Part shown: in pieces, positions 12,665 through 23,894 of the stretch
Layout of the letters: each line of letters opens with the position of its first letter
How positions within the stretch are numbered: position 1 is the stretch's first letter
Assembly (NCBI GenBank): GCA_003415625.1
Contig: PYIU01000008.1
Span: 2,480,001-2,544,000, forward strand
Direction: 5' to 3'
DNA: 64,000 nucleotides
DNA from: Aquanectria penicillioides
Taxonomy: Eukaryota; Ascomycota; Sordariomycetes; Hypocreales; Nectriaceae
Made by a program: the position numbers and the translations under genes
Notes under the pieces: generated by a model
What the model was told of the DNA's origin: nothing
The model's database searches: none
The model's input: only the letters and a program-made list of their open reading frames with translations

Positions 12665-13411
12665 CCAGATGGACATAACTTATGGAATTGAAACCACAGA
12701 ATTAAGAAACGATCAGTAAAGAGAAGAAGAAGCCGGAAAGTTGCAGTAGTAAGCGGTATAGATGTTTGAGTATTCAGGAACCTGAAGATGTATGCCAATG
12801 CTTACAACCTTCTTAGGCACCGAAATGTGTTATCGAGTTAAATGTCCAATTCAGTTGCATATTAGCACGTAATTCACGTGATTTGTATCATCCAAGAGAC
12901 ATCATGCATCGAATTTCTTCATTCCATGTCTCTTTTATGACCTTCGTTACAAGGTGGAGCGGATGAAATATTGGCGAAGGTGACCTCGATTGTCATAGTC
13001 GGCAAAAGCCCAATGCCTCTGTCGCCTACGTTGGCCACGACACGTTTCAGTCTCACGCATACAAAATTATTGAAGCCGTAGATGTCATTGCCCGGAGCCA
13101 AGCCGGATAGCAGATATGTCATCATCAACCGGGCCGGTCGCGACTCGTGATTACGGCCACTAGCAAAGGGCGTATGTCAATTCTACATTAGGAAACGGGT
13201 GTCGCGAACCCAAATCGGATAAGGCGTGAATATCCACTAGAGCCGCAAGAGGTAACATAGATCAGCGACAGTATCAGTTGTCTGTGAAGCTCAATAGTAT
13301 ATCTTCACCCTGTATCTCTCAGGTTTTGGCGATCGCATCAACACCATACCACCACCAATCTATTATTCAGCTTCACCCATCTTGTTCTCAGTTTTAGTCG
13401 ACCCCGCAGCA
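12665..13411. other. Intergenic region upstream of aminotransferase
   Basis: Holds the promoter of the aminotransferase starting at 13412. No other feature recognised. Confidence 0.4.
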
Positions 13412-15028
13412 ATGGCTCCGTCCGCAAACCCTCCCGAGGCCGTCGATATCACTAGCGGCACTACGAATGCCCTTGTCCTATCTGAACAAACCACACACTG
13501 TATCAGATTATGGCAGAAGCACACCCGGGGCGGCTTCGCTGCGTTTCCCGTAAGATGCAATGTCTAAAGCTTTAGGTGATACCGTTTTAACTTGGCCGTC
13601 TGATGTGTAGGTGGCTGTTGAGAGTGCTAAAGATCACATCATCACGGATGTAGATGGAAAGGAATACATTGACTTCATTTCACAGTTTGCAGTCATGAAT
13701 TTTGGGTACTCCCACCCAAAAATTGTCAAGGCAGTTACCGAACAGGTTCACAAGTTGCCTCTCATTGGCACTGCCTATGTTAGCCCTCTTTATGCCCAGT
13801 TTGCCGAACGTATCACGGAGGTACGTCTCTGTTACCGCCACAACGCTATCCATGTTCTAAAATGTTTAGAAATTTGGCTTTGACTCGATTGTCACGATGC
13901 TGAGTGGATCCGAGGCAGTGGAATCTGCCGTCAAGATCGCTCGCAAGTGGGCCTACACAACGAAACAGATTCCAGAAAACGAGGCTTGGATCTTGACATG
14001 TGACCAATGCTATCATGGCTTGACCCTAGCAACCATGCCACTTTCTACTGACATTGCAAAGAGTAAGTTTTGTGGAAACGAGGGTTAGAAAGGGTTTCTA
14101 AACCTTGACTCTTAGACTTTGGACAACATGTGCCTAATGTTGGCCCGCGTGCGCCAACCAGCGGAAAGCTGATTCAGTATGGAGATATCGATGCTCTTGC
14201 TAAGATTTTTGAAGAGGATGGTCACAGAATTGCAGCATTCGTACTCGAGCCGGTTCAAGGCTGGGCAGGGTAAGTCTCGCTCCACATGGCTCAATAGGTT
14301 ATTTTGACATTTTGGCTTCTCAGAACACGGTTTCCACCAAAGGGGTATCTTAAGGCCGTGCAGGAGCTTTGCAAGAAGCACCAGATTCTGATGATCTGCG
14401 ACGAAGTCCAATCGGGATATGGGCGAACTGGAAAGGACCTAGCCTTCCAACATGAGGAGGGAGTTCTCCCCGATATGGTTACTCTCGGCAAGGCTGTGAC
14501 AGGAGGTGAGGGTTGATGTTGGCGCACCATGGAGGATTGGAGCTAATAGGAGATTTAGGATATTATCCCATGTCCGTCGTTATGGGTAAGAAGGAAGTTA
14601 TGGATATCCTAAAGAAGGGTGAAGTGCTTTCAACCTTTGGGGCATCTCCCGTTGCCTGTGCATCCGCTTTAGCCGCTCTTGACGTTCTTGAAGAAGAGAA
14701 CATCTCCGAAAGATCCCAACGCCTGGGTGAACTTCTGACCAAGACGCTCAAGGTTTTGGCACCGCCCCATGTCATTGAGCAACGGGGAGGTGGTTTGTTC
14801 CAAACCCTCGTCATTAATGAATCTACTCCTGGCGTGACTGCGAGGCGAGCTGCTGCGTTGATAACTCTTCGAGGTGTCTTGGTTGGTAACGGCTTCAACC
14901 GCCTCCGCTTCAGCCCGCCTCTTACTATCACGGAAGCAGATCTCGTGAAGGCAGCTGAAATTATTGCCCAAGCGCTTCGGGATGTGGCTACGATTGGTGA
15001 CTTCCCTGGTAGTGACTATATTAACTAA
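13412..15028 (+). CDS. Class III PLP aminotransferase, ornithine-aminotransferase-like
   Basis: Six exons (13412-13549, 13611-13820, 13870-14062, 14116-14269, 14324-14505, 14559-15028) join to 448 residues. All junctions keep the frame; the apparent stop near 14516 lies in the last intron. It has the fold-type I core: [16 protein letters not shown] for phosphate binding, [20 protein letters not shown], the cofactor-pyridine Asp in [13 protein letters not shown] (D258) and the Schiff-base Lys in TLGKAVTGG (K288). Overall it is closest to ornithine delta-aminotransferases ([26 protein letters not shown]), but the substrate-binding front end ([11 protein letters not shown]) differs, so the amine donor is uncertain. 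It probably makes a semialdehyde plus glutamate. It sits next to an SSADH relic and a Zn2Cys6 regulator. Confidence 0.9.
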
Positions 15029-15387
15029 ACCTTTTTTTGCTAGTGCTATGTTTAGTGATGGAAATTGAAAGATGTATGATTTGCTTGCTCAGAGGGCCCT
15101 CTTGTTTACAGGTAAAAGAAGGAGACCTTAATGTACAGCAAGTATTATTTAATGGCTTTTCGAATAATTTCCACAAATAATAAACGATTATATTGCTGTG
15201 TACTTTTTTTGCAACCTAGAATACCATATCCGGTGCTGAAGTTCTGCTTCGGGGTAATCGGCGGGAATATGGACCGAGGCGCTTTCGGTTAGCTCATCAG
15301 TTGACCATTTCCGATGATCGGTTTTCGGTACTCCGCCACACATTCATTCCAAAGCCGACACTTTCTCCCATCCCCGCAAGGCCCGCG
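15029..15387. other. Intergenic region, promoter of second regulator
   Basis: Contains the aminotransferase 3' end and the promoter of the next Zn2Cys6 gene, with CGG-type elements described separately. Confidence 0.5.
15311..15330. promoter_or_regulatory. CCGAT-ATCGG palindrome followed by TTTTCGG
   Basis: The sequence is CCGATGATCGGTTTTCGGTA, 58-77 bp before the ATG of the Zn2Cys6 gene. CGG/CCG half-sites in palindromic or direct arrangement are the usual targets of Zn2Cys6 proteins. The core TCGGTTTTCGGT recurs in the promoter of the MFS transporter at 19306-19335. Autoregulation and joint control are inferred. Confidence 0.5.
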
Positions 15388-17627
15388 ATGAGATCCAGTT
15401 TGTCATGCGAGTTCTGCAGGTAAGAGGATGCATTTGGCCTTATCATGGATTATCTCAAAGCTGAGACTGACTTGTTCAATAGAAGATCTAAAATCAAATG
15501 TGTCAACTTGGGCGCACCACCATGCCAGAAATGTGCCAAGCTTGGTAGATCTGGTTGTGAACTGTCGAGGCCACGGCTCTCTGTGGTCAAACGACCCCCG
15601 AAAAGAAAGAGATCGCAATCTGAAGCCTTATCACGGCGAGAATCAATAGAGCCTTTAGTGATATCCGAGGATTCTCAGGATGGCGCTGCAAACTTGGCGC
15701 CCACACGCGTGAGCCCGCCACCAAGTCGGCCGGCTCAAAGCCGACGCAAGAACAAGGTGGATGACTATCTCACAAAGATCACCAAGGGCATCATTTTGAA
15801 AGCCTTGAATGTGTTCAATAGCAAATTCCCAGAGCTCAGGATACTCCAGCCTTCGTTGTTCATGGCTCAGTACGGCTCTGATCGGTCAAACGAGAGCAAG
15901 GCATTGCTTGCTACCGTACTGGCCTCGGTCCAAAGGCAACCTGCTGTGCTCAACGAATCTTGGGTAAAAGAGTTCCCTGACAGAGAGGACCTGGCTTCAT
16001 ACGCCCGGGGAATTTTATCAGATTGTATTTTGCAACCACCCAAGGTGACTGTAGTTCAGGCTTTGCTTATCTTGACGCTCTTTGAATGGGGTGTGAGAGA
16101 CTTTCACAAGGCTTGGATGCATTGTGGTGAGCGACGACTCGATGGATCTTGGCCTTCCTTTAGATTCACTAACAGTAGTAGGAATCGCAATTCGAATTAT
16201 GCAATCACTTCATAGCTCACGAGTCGCGCCATTCTCCTTGGACATCTCTCACGGAAACGAGCTGGATGAGTTGTCGGTAGCCGTCGAGGCTCGAACATAC
16301 TGGGCTTGCTTCATCCTGGATTGCACCATCAACGCGGGAACCTACAATCCACGTATGCTCCCTAAAGTGGAAATGGAAAAATTAAAAGTACCTCGTCCTC
16401 CGACATCTGTTGAGTTTGCTTTTGGGTCGGATACTGCGTCGTCCCGTGAGGGGCATGAACACAATTCAACGTCAAGCGACACTGGGCCCCCAGTAACATT
16501 GGACATCGCCCACAGTTTTGAGATCATGGCAGAGGGGTTTGATATCAATGCGCAAGTTATGGCATTTATCTTCAACGACGGTCGGCGCGCGCCAGGCATG
16601 TGTGCACCGGAAAATTGTCCTTGGATACCGGAATCTCCTTGGTCCGAGTGCCGACGCCGTCTGGCCCAGTGGAGATCGAGCCAGCACTGCAGGCTACATT
16701 ATCCGAGAAATAGCGTTACTGTCCACATGACACTTGGGTTTGGTGAATCATTTATTTATCTCAATCTTCTTTATTATCAGAGGTGAGTGAGGTATCATGA
16801 AACTAAGCTTGAATGGAAGCATCGCTAACGTAGCCACTACTTAGCTTGATGATGTTGCATCGCGAATACTTCCCGTTCCTGCCGACATCTGCTGAAATGA
16901 CGCCTCGTGGTCCAATTGACCATCCCCTACTCGAGTCTGAAGCCCCGGCTGGATGGTGGGATGATTGCGCTCGTGAATTGTCCGACGCATCTGAAAAGAT
17001 TATTGACCTCCTCAGAGAAGCTTCTGAGTGTGGTATACAGGTGATGACGCCGTTTACGGGGTTCTGCGCATTCGCAGCTTGCTTTGGGAATCTGTACTTT
17101 TATCGTTTCCCCGGAATGAACTTTGACCGTAGCCCGAGAGCTCAGGAACTGATGGAATCAGGTCTGGATTATCTGAGGGAATTCCGGCATGTATGGGATC
17201 TTGGTGGTGGATGGGTGAGAACATGAAACTCTCCCTCTTGTGGACCTTAGGCTTACATGGGCAGATTAAAACCATCCAAAACTCATCTCTGCTGTATGAG
17301 AGAGCGACATCTGAAGGCAGACCGTATCGAGGGAAGTCAAGATTTGACTTTGAGGTGTTGCATCAATCGGTCCATGAATTCCGAGTCGTTGATAGGTCAG
17401 ATCAACATATCCAACAGATTCATCGTGCAGAACGGGATGCAGCGAGCCACGTAGAATCCACAGGACGGGAATCAACAAGCTTTGAAGAGCCCTCTACTCA
17501 TGATAACATGCCAATCGGACAGCTGGCTGCTGATTTGAATACCAATCTCGAAGATCCCAGCCTGTGGCCAAATTGGTGGTCGATGCTGGAGGAGGTGGAC
17601 TTTACCGAAGGGTTGCAAGGGGGTTGA
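15388..17627 (+). CDS. Zn2Cys6 transcription factor with fungal_trans domain
   Basis: Five exons (15388-15419, 15483-16126, 16182-16782, 16845-17214, 17265-17627) give 669 residues. The first intron splits the zinc cluster (C7, C10, C17, C25, C28, C36). The middle homology region reads KAWMHCGIAIRIMQSL then EARTYWACFILDC, the classical fungal-specific TF domain. An apparent frameshift near 17215 is resolved by a 50-nt GTGAGA...GGGCAG intron that joins GGGW to IKTIQNSSLLYERA. The protein ends in an acidic, Trp-rich tail. Convergent with the MFS transporter, whose promoter has the same CGG-type motif as this gene's own promoter, so transporter control is plausible. Confidence 0.87.
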
Positions 17628-17730
17628 CGCGGGTAGTTAAGATGAAGCAAATACCCTGATTGGCATTGCAAGCAGAATTTGGTTTATACCTTCATAAAAA
17701 GACGCTTGGTATGGGTGAACCGAATAGCGG

Positions 17731-19172
17731 TTATGAACAGAATCCCAACCATAGACATGCCCCGGCATAAAATGCAGCAGGCCTATATTGTGCGATGTCG
17801 TGGCCACCCTCTGAAAGGGAATAGATGCCGGAGGCAATTGGGGTTCCCTTAACAAATTATTAGGAATTCTTTTCAGTTGAGAAGGCAATGAACGTACAAA
17901 GAAGAAGCCGAAAACCCAGCAAGTCCAGACAATGGGCAGAATGCCTAGAGTATTTTCGCCGCCAAAGGTTGCGCCAATGACTGGAGGCACAAGGCTGAAG
18001 AAAGCCCCGCACCCCATGCCATTAAAGAAAAGGAATGGCGAAAATATTCCAATTGTCGTTGACAGTGGCCAAATGATGAGTGAACTGAGGCTGGTAAACA
18101 ACAGGCAAATAATGAGACTGTTGACAGGGCCTAGCAAGGAATCTGCTGTGTATCCGGCCACGATGCGACCAACCATTGAAGCTAAATTCCAAGCGGCTAA
18201 AGTTATAATGGATATTTCCCGGGAGTAGCCCATCGATCGAGCAAATATCGGGATGAAATACGGGGGAATGAAGAGCGGGAAGCACGACAATGCAGTGCCT
18301 AACAAGAGCACTAGAAACTTGGCCTCTTTGAAGCGGTACCTGATAAGCATATTAGTTTGGTCTTTGGGCAAAGGTGGATGGAAATCCCATACCATTGAAG
18401 TTTGAGGTTTCCATTTTCCGATCCCTTGGGCTGTTGGATCAAATAGGACGCGGGAAGGCATACAGCCCATAGCATGAAGCCGAGGACGCGAAAAGTCCAA
18501 GCAACATCGAGCTCCTTAACCATCAGATTGGTGGCGATGCTCATGACTGCTGCACCTAGGCCACCCCCTCCAAAGACAACACCCATTGCTAATCCTCTGT
18601 ATTTCTTGAACCATCTCAGGGGCGCGGTCGAGCAGGCCTGGTATCAAAAGTTAGCTTTGACAATTCTGGGTTGGTGACAATGGACATACAAAGATCGACA
18701 AGCCTCCACCAATGCCGAAGATGATGCCGTGTAGAACGAATAAGGCCCCGACATGCTGTGTTGTCCAACTGGCCGAGAACTCGCCCAGCCCCATGAGCAA
18801 ACCTCCAGCGAATGCAGTTTTCTGATACCCAAACTTGCGGACACAGTTGCCCGAGAGAATGCTGATCGAAATCATAAAGGAAGTTCCAAGGGAACCGACG
18901 AAAGTCAATGTCGTCAATGAGGCGGTCGTTGTTTCTACTAGTCGAACTTGCATGATGCCCCAAGAATAGATTACCCCAAGGTACACAAAGATGGAACACG
19001 CCGCTGCTGCAACGGTAATCCATCCTTTCAACCCATCAAACGCAAAAGTTTCAAGGCTAGTAGATCCATCTGAGCTATCAGTTTGGGACTGCTCGCTATC
19101 ACGCTCCTTCTCAGAAGGGGAAGTAGGTGGATCTATCCATTCGGAGGCCATGGGCATAGTTTGAGGCTGCAT
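17731..19172 (-). CDS. MFS transporter, monocarboxylate (MCT)-like
   Basis: Four exons (19172-18690, 18637-18393, 18339-17898, 17847-17731) encode 428 residues. It starts with a hydrophilic cytosolic tail, then GLKGWITVAAAACSIFVYLGVIYSWGI (TM1), and has about 12 membrane segments. TFVGSLGTSF, GGGLSIFACSTAPLRWFKKYRGLAMG and VAGYTADSLLGPVNS match the monocarboxylate-porter family of fungal MFS proteins at the plasma membrane. The reading stops at TAA 17731 inside the last helix. In a neighbouring frame the expected cytosolic end continues (ITAIRFTHTKRLFMKV, stop at 17684), so a one-base indel near 17745 seems to have clipped about 18 residues. Whether the transporter still works is uncertain. 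The substrate, perhaps a carboxylate or amine, is unknown. Confidence 0.85.
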
Positions 19173-20007
19173 ATCGACAAATGCAAGGAATCATTGCAAA
19201 TACTGGAAGGGAATTGTGTGATTGGGGATAATATTAGAGTATATAGGGCACTCAAATATCTATAGTCAAATTTCCATGGCACCGGGTCTTGCCGAAAACG
19301 GGGCCTCGGTTTTCGGTTTTCGGTTGTATCGGTTTAGGTGTAGATGGCCCTCCGGTGAAATATACCAAAAAAAGGAGTCCCTCGAGGCAGAGGCAATTTT
19401 CATAAGATAGATAAAGTTATCGGTCCTTGTTTCATCGAAAAATTGATATGGGCGGCGGAACTCGGGTATGAACTGGTTCTCAAAGCCGTGCTATAATAAA
19501 GTGGCCCAGAAACAAGCTATGATGCTGAGAGTCCGTTTCACAACATTAACCAACAGCCATGTAGTAGAATTCAATTGCATACTATTCTGAGGCATAATTT
19601 TAATAATTTGAGGTGGATGAATTGCCGAATGGAGCGGTTGCTTATTGATAAAAGGTGGCTTTTCAAAAGTCTGAAGGCTTGTCGTGAGGTATCCAGGGCG
19701 ATGAAAGTAAAGATTGAGCCCACGAGACATGAGCTATAAGCAAAAGTATTGGAAATTTAGTGCGCTAAGCTATTAAGTTGATTTGTTGCTACCTAGCGCC
19801 TTTGAAGTTCTAGTGATTATTTGGATTAGAACATCCTGGCGCGTCATCTGCCACACCCAATCCAACACACCTCTAGCAATCTTTGGCCTATTTATTATGC
19901 CTACCCACTATCACGAGAAAGCCAACATTTCCTTCAACATACCCAGTAAAATCGCTTGTACATGCGCACTTTCCCTCTGCACTATGCCAAGTGGTTGAGT
20001 GCGAACA
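19173..20007. other. Intergenic region between MFS promoter and HET relic
   Basis: The left 170 bp hold the MFS promoter elements. The rest (19400-20000) is AT-rich and I see no gene. Confidence 0.4.
19291..19335. promoter_or_regulatory. CCGAAAAC...GTTTTCGG inverted repeat plus TCGGTTT repeats
   Basis: CCGAAAAC and GTTTTCGG form an inverted repeat with a 9-bp spacer, followed by two more CGGTT units. The element is about 120-165 bp upstream of the MFS start at 19172. The same TCGGTTTTCGGT core lies in front of the adjacent Zn2Cys6 gene, which makes it a candidate regulator-binding site. Confidence 0.5.
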
Positions 20008-21334
20008 CTACTCAATCCACGCAGCACCTAGTTCCAATTCACTCGATTTCTGGGAGACCCAATCGACAAGATCAGTTGGGTCAACCAGGCGACACACTGC
20101 TTCTTCGTGGTCTTTTATGAGCCATTTCACCCTCTCGAAATCTCTGAATTGTAATTGCGTGATAAATCTTGCCTTGATTTGTATATCCTTAGTCGTAGCT
20201 GGTGTGTAAGAAATAAGGGCTGCATCGTCTGCCGAGCAAACACTCTCCTTGTCTATATACGGGAAATATATTGGGTCCACTGTTGGCCACCATGCCCAAG
20301 AAGGTCCGAGCTCGTTTGGTTTCAACGGATCTTTCCTAGAAAAGAACCGAATTGCAGCCATGTCGCTTTTGTATGACTGCCACAGAAGGGTGGACAAGCC
20401 GTTGAGAAAAACTACCCTCTACGTACTCAGTTCCTGCTTTTGAACTTAAAACCTGTGCCAACCCTGCGACTGCTGGCAATTTGTCTGTATTTTGGGTCAG
20501 AACTCTCAGACTATAGTCTTTGAGCAGATACGACCAAGCTGAGTACACTTCCTGTTGAGACGACTGGGGCGTCAGCCAGGAAATGAGACTCCGAAAAACA
20601 CTCATCGTGGTGTCCTCGTGCCGAGATGTAGGGCAGGCTTCATGTGATCCTTCCCCAGCCTAGCATGACATACACTCCCAGAACATCTCACGTTCGGCAT
20701 AGTTGATTATCCGTGTGGAAAGAACTCGCTCCCGCAGTGCCCAACCACATTTGCTCAGAGATGCTTCTTAGAAGACCCGATCTCTAGGTGAGACTCCCTC
20801 ACGAGCCAGAGTTCGCGGACGATCTGATATTATCGCCGTTTAATATTGCTCTCGCGACTCCAAGAACCCCTTGCTTGAGCTTTCTGCGCCGAGTGCCGAG
20901 ATGATGAAGATTGCATTCTTGTAATATCTCCCAACGTGTCCACACTCATTCTGCCAATCATCTAAATCTTGGATGATGCAAAGAGCGTCTATCCAGAAAT
21001 ATGTCAGACCAAGAATCTGAGCTACAATGACTGCGTCGCGCAGAGTTGTGGGCAATTTCGCGATACGGATGCCTTCCCGGCGGTGCTTCTTGATGGTTTT
21101 AGTTGTGGTCCTAATTTGATCTCCTTGGCCCCAGCAGTAAGATAGGATGGCGTATCTAGGCAATGGTCCTTTCAGCGCCTCCCTGCATCGAAGGGAGACC
21201 CGCTTGGACTTCTCTTTTATTTTGAGAAGTCTTGTCAGAGAACGCGAGTTGTCTGGCTGCGAACAGAGATTATGATTCTCAGCGCAATCCCCGATCCATC
21301 TTCTGACGAGTCGAAATGATTCAGGAGAGTACAT
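20008..21334 (-). pseudogene. Broken HET-domain (heterokaryon incompatibility) gene
   Basis: The 5' part (21334-20840) has HET-domain blocks: YAILSYCWGQGDQ, LPTTLRDAVIVAQILGLTYFWIDALCIIQD, and the Trp-Glu/Tyr-Tyr block ending NAIFIISALGAESS. The frame then meets TAA at 20840, another TAA near 20767 (DRVF*EASLSKCGWALRERVLSTRI), TAG near 20665, and a frame change near 20400 that splits VEG from LSTLLWQSYKSDM. Downstream to 20008 the usual HET C-terminal region is readable (WAWWPTVDP). HET proteins trigger cell death on encounter with incompatible alleles; this copy cannot make the full product. N-terminal sequence before 21334 is not clearly readable. Confidence 0.8.
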
Positions 21335-22262
21335 ATTCCCTTCGATCTCCCGGAGACGACTTTTAAATCCTATAAACGAAGGTTGAAAATTTCCTCACCC
21401 ATTGCATCCTGGAGAGCTTTACCTGTCCTAGTTGAACGAGAAAAGTGTAGGATTTCTGTGAAAAGGTAGAGAAATTGAGTATGGTCATCAGTCATAGCGC
21501 AAGGTCCGCAAAGAAGCCCTTTCCAGGTCTCTTTCCTAGCTCGTCATGCCTTTTCCGCTCCTCTAGTATCTCATCGAGATATTTTAAGCTCATCGAAAGA
21601 TCTGAGTGATATAGCCTCTAAGGATCTACACCGAGACGTGTCACCGCGTCCTTTAATGTTAGATAATCGAAGTTCGTAATATGCTAGAGCCTAAAACCTT
21701 GCATGTTGAAAGGTTGGCAATTTGCAATACTTCCCATCTGCGGCATCGGATTGTAATGAGCATAGGCATGCCACGCGGGTACGGTACCACCGTGTAATCA
21801 TTGAACAAGCAACTGTTCACTTATCTATTGCCACGACAATCCCATTTTGGACACCAAGATGAATATAATTCGTCAATTTGGGGGTAGTATGTAAAGTAAT
21901 CCAGTTTGATGTCTGTTGTGGCTCCATCTCGGGTCTCGGGTTTGAGAACGACCCATCAAATTGAATCCGACATGGATGGCCCTAACCTAGACTACTTCTT
22001 GGGTAGCACTTTGCGACCAGGTGAAAAATCAGATAGTGACGTGCCTCGCATTTGGTTGAAAGCCTGATTACGATGAAGTGAACTGATTTCCGAAGCAGGA
22101 TCGGGTTTCGGGTTTGACACTGTATAAGTGGTCCTTGAAGTTTTATACCAAGTCTTATTCCAATCAACCCAACAGAGATTGAGAAATCATTGAGCATCTT
22201 TTAACATCAAATTATTCATTCCATCATATCAAGCAGCAATTCTTTAGATCTGTTGAGTTTCA
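21335..22262. other. Intergenic region upstream of second aminotransferase
   Basis: No gene recognised. It holds the promoter of the gene at 22263 with two TCGGG-type direct-repeat blocks. Confidence 0.4.
21927..22120. promoter_or_regulatory. Two TCGGGTYTCGGGTTTGA blocks in aminotransferase promoter
   Basis: TCTCGGGTCTCGGGTTTGAG at 21927-21946 and TCGGGTTTCGGGTTTGAC at 22101-22118 share the core TCGGGTYTCGGGTTTGA, on the same strand, about 145 and 320 bp before the ATG at 22263. Tandem CGG half-sites with this spacing are compatible with Zn2Cys6 binding. They resemble but are not identical to the TCGGTTTTCGGT elements at 15318 and 19306. Function is inferred. Confidence 0.4.
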
Positions 22263-23675
22263 ATGTCTCCTTCAAGGAATTACGAGCTCCAGCCGGAGAC
22301 TTGCAGTGGCCATGAGGCCCAACTACCCAAGTCGTCTCATAAGAACGGCCGACTTATGCATAGATCCCTCGTTCAGCAACCATCAATGGTCGAGTCTGCT
22401 TCTGGAATCGAGCTGAAGTTAGCCAGTGGAAAAACCATCATCGATGCCTGCGGTGGTGCAGCTGTTGCTCTAATCGGCCATGGCAATGAAGAAGTTATCC
22501 AGGCTATGCTAGAGCAAGCCAGAAGAGTCAGCTATGTGCACACCCAATCATATACCACTACTCCAGCAGAGGAACTTGCCGATATTTTGCTGGAAGGAAA
22601 TACATATGGCCTAGAAAAGGCCTTCTTTGTCGGAAGTGGCAGTGAGGCTGTTGAGTCCGCGCTCAAGCTGGCACGACAGTACCACTATGAGAAGGGCGAA
22701 TCGCAGCGAGTTCATTTGATCTCCAGACGGCAATGCTATCATGGAAACACAATGGCTACCATGTCAATTTCCACCAACCGAGCGAGAAAGGCCCCTTACC
22801 ATGGATTCTGTTATCCAAACGTGTCTCATGTTTCACCCGCCTACCCATACCAATACCAGCACGAAACGGAGACCGAAGCCCAGTTCACGGAAAGATTGCT
22901 TGCAGAGCTGGAAGAAGAGTTTCTACGGGTTGGTCCTGAGACAGTTGTGGCCTTCATTGCCGAGACAGTTGTTGGTGCGACGTCAGGTTGTGTCGCGGCC
23001 CCTACTGGATACTTCAAAGGCGTCCGAACCCTTTGCGATAGATATGGCATTATACTGATCATGGACGAGATCATGTGTGGAGTAGGCCGAACTGGCACAT
23101 TTTTTGCGTTTGAGCAAGAAGGTGTAGTACCGGATATTGTGACCATTGCAAAAGGTCTAGGAGGTGGATATGCAGCTATCGCTGGTGTATTGATTCACGA
23201 AAGGGTCGTTAACGCGCTGCGACAGGGCTCACAGGCGTTCAACCACGGGCACACATACCAAGCTCATCCGATCTCCTGTGCAGCTGCGCTAGCAGTTCAA
23301 AGAATCGTCAAGCGGGACAACCTCGTGACCAGATGTGCTAAGATGGGACAAGTTCTGGAAAGGCATCTCCGAGAAGAGATACAAGGCTGCAGTTCTGTAG
23401 GGGATATCAGAGGCCGCGGTCTCTTCTGGGGCGTGGAGTTTGTCAAGGATAAGTTGACCCGCGAGACATTTGATCCCAAGAGTGCCTTTGGACTTCGTGT
23501 GCAGCAAAGGGCGTTTGAGAAGGGCGTTGCCTTATATCCAGGATCCGCCACTGTTGATGGCATCAAGGGAGATCATATTCTCCTTGCTCCTCCATTTACG
23601 GTTAGTGAGGAACAGCTTAGGCATATCTGCAAGATCGTAAGAGAGGCTGTGGAGGAGGTGCAAGAAGAAGAATAG
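22263..23675 (+). CDS. Class III PLP aminotransferase
   Basis: Intronless, 470 residues. The fold-type I core is complete: [50 protein letters not shown], the pyridine-nitrogen Asp D268 in LIMDEIMCGVGRTG and the Schiff-base Lys K297 in TIAKGLGGGYAAI. The substrate tunnel residue pattern and the FNHGHTYQAHPISCAAAL segment place it in the omega-amino-acid/diamine group of class III enzymes rather than with ornithine aminotransferases. Exact substrate cannot be told. It is the second class III aminotransferase within 10 kb, of a different subfamily from the first, and intronless unlike it, so it did not arise by simple tandem duplication. Intact. Confidence 0.92.
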   Translation: MSPSRNYELQPETCSGHEAQLPKSSHKNGRLMHRSLVQQPSMVESASGIELKLASGKTIIDACGGAAVALIGHGNEEVIQAMLEQARRVSYVHTQSYTTTPAEELADILLEGNTYGLEKAFFVGSGSEAVESALKLARQYHYEKGESQRVHLISRRQCYHGNTMATMSISTNRARKAPYHGFCYPNVSHVSPAYPYQYQHETETEAQFTERLLAELEEEFLRVGPETVVAFIAETVVGATSGCVAAPTGYFKGVRTLCDRYGIILIMDEIMCGVGRTGTFFAFEQEGVVPDIVTIAKGLGGGYAAIAGVLIHERVVNALRQGSQAFNHGHTYQAHPISCAAALAVQRIVKRDNLVTRCAKMGQVLERHLREEIQGCSSVGDIRGRGLFWGVEFVKDKLTRETFDPKSAFGLRVQQRAFEKGVALYPGSATVDGIKGDHILLAPPFTVSEEQLRHICKIVREAVEEVQEEE

Positions 23676-23894
23676 GCTAGGAGCGCCTGAACTGAGATGA
23701 AATTTTAGAAAAGAAGCATATAACCAGACTAGCACAACACCACACCAATTCACGATATTCGGTATTTCTTCCAATGCTGGGGAGAAAAGCAAAAGAAAGT
23801 ACATTATACCAAGATATTTGAAGATGTTGTGATGTTCCGTGCCAGATAGAAAAGTATGGGCGCCCAGCCTAATTGTCGCTTCCTTCCGTGAAAC

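Noticed and set aside
14506..14558. Apparent stop in the ornithine-aminotransferase-like gene
   Set aside because: It lies in a 53-nt intron whose removal gives [12 protein letters not shown] in frame.
17215..17264. Apparent frameshift in the second Zn2Cys6 gene
   Set aside because: It is a 50-nt intron with proper ends and a branch-like CTTAC; the joined sequence matches the family.
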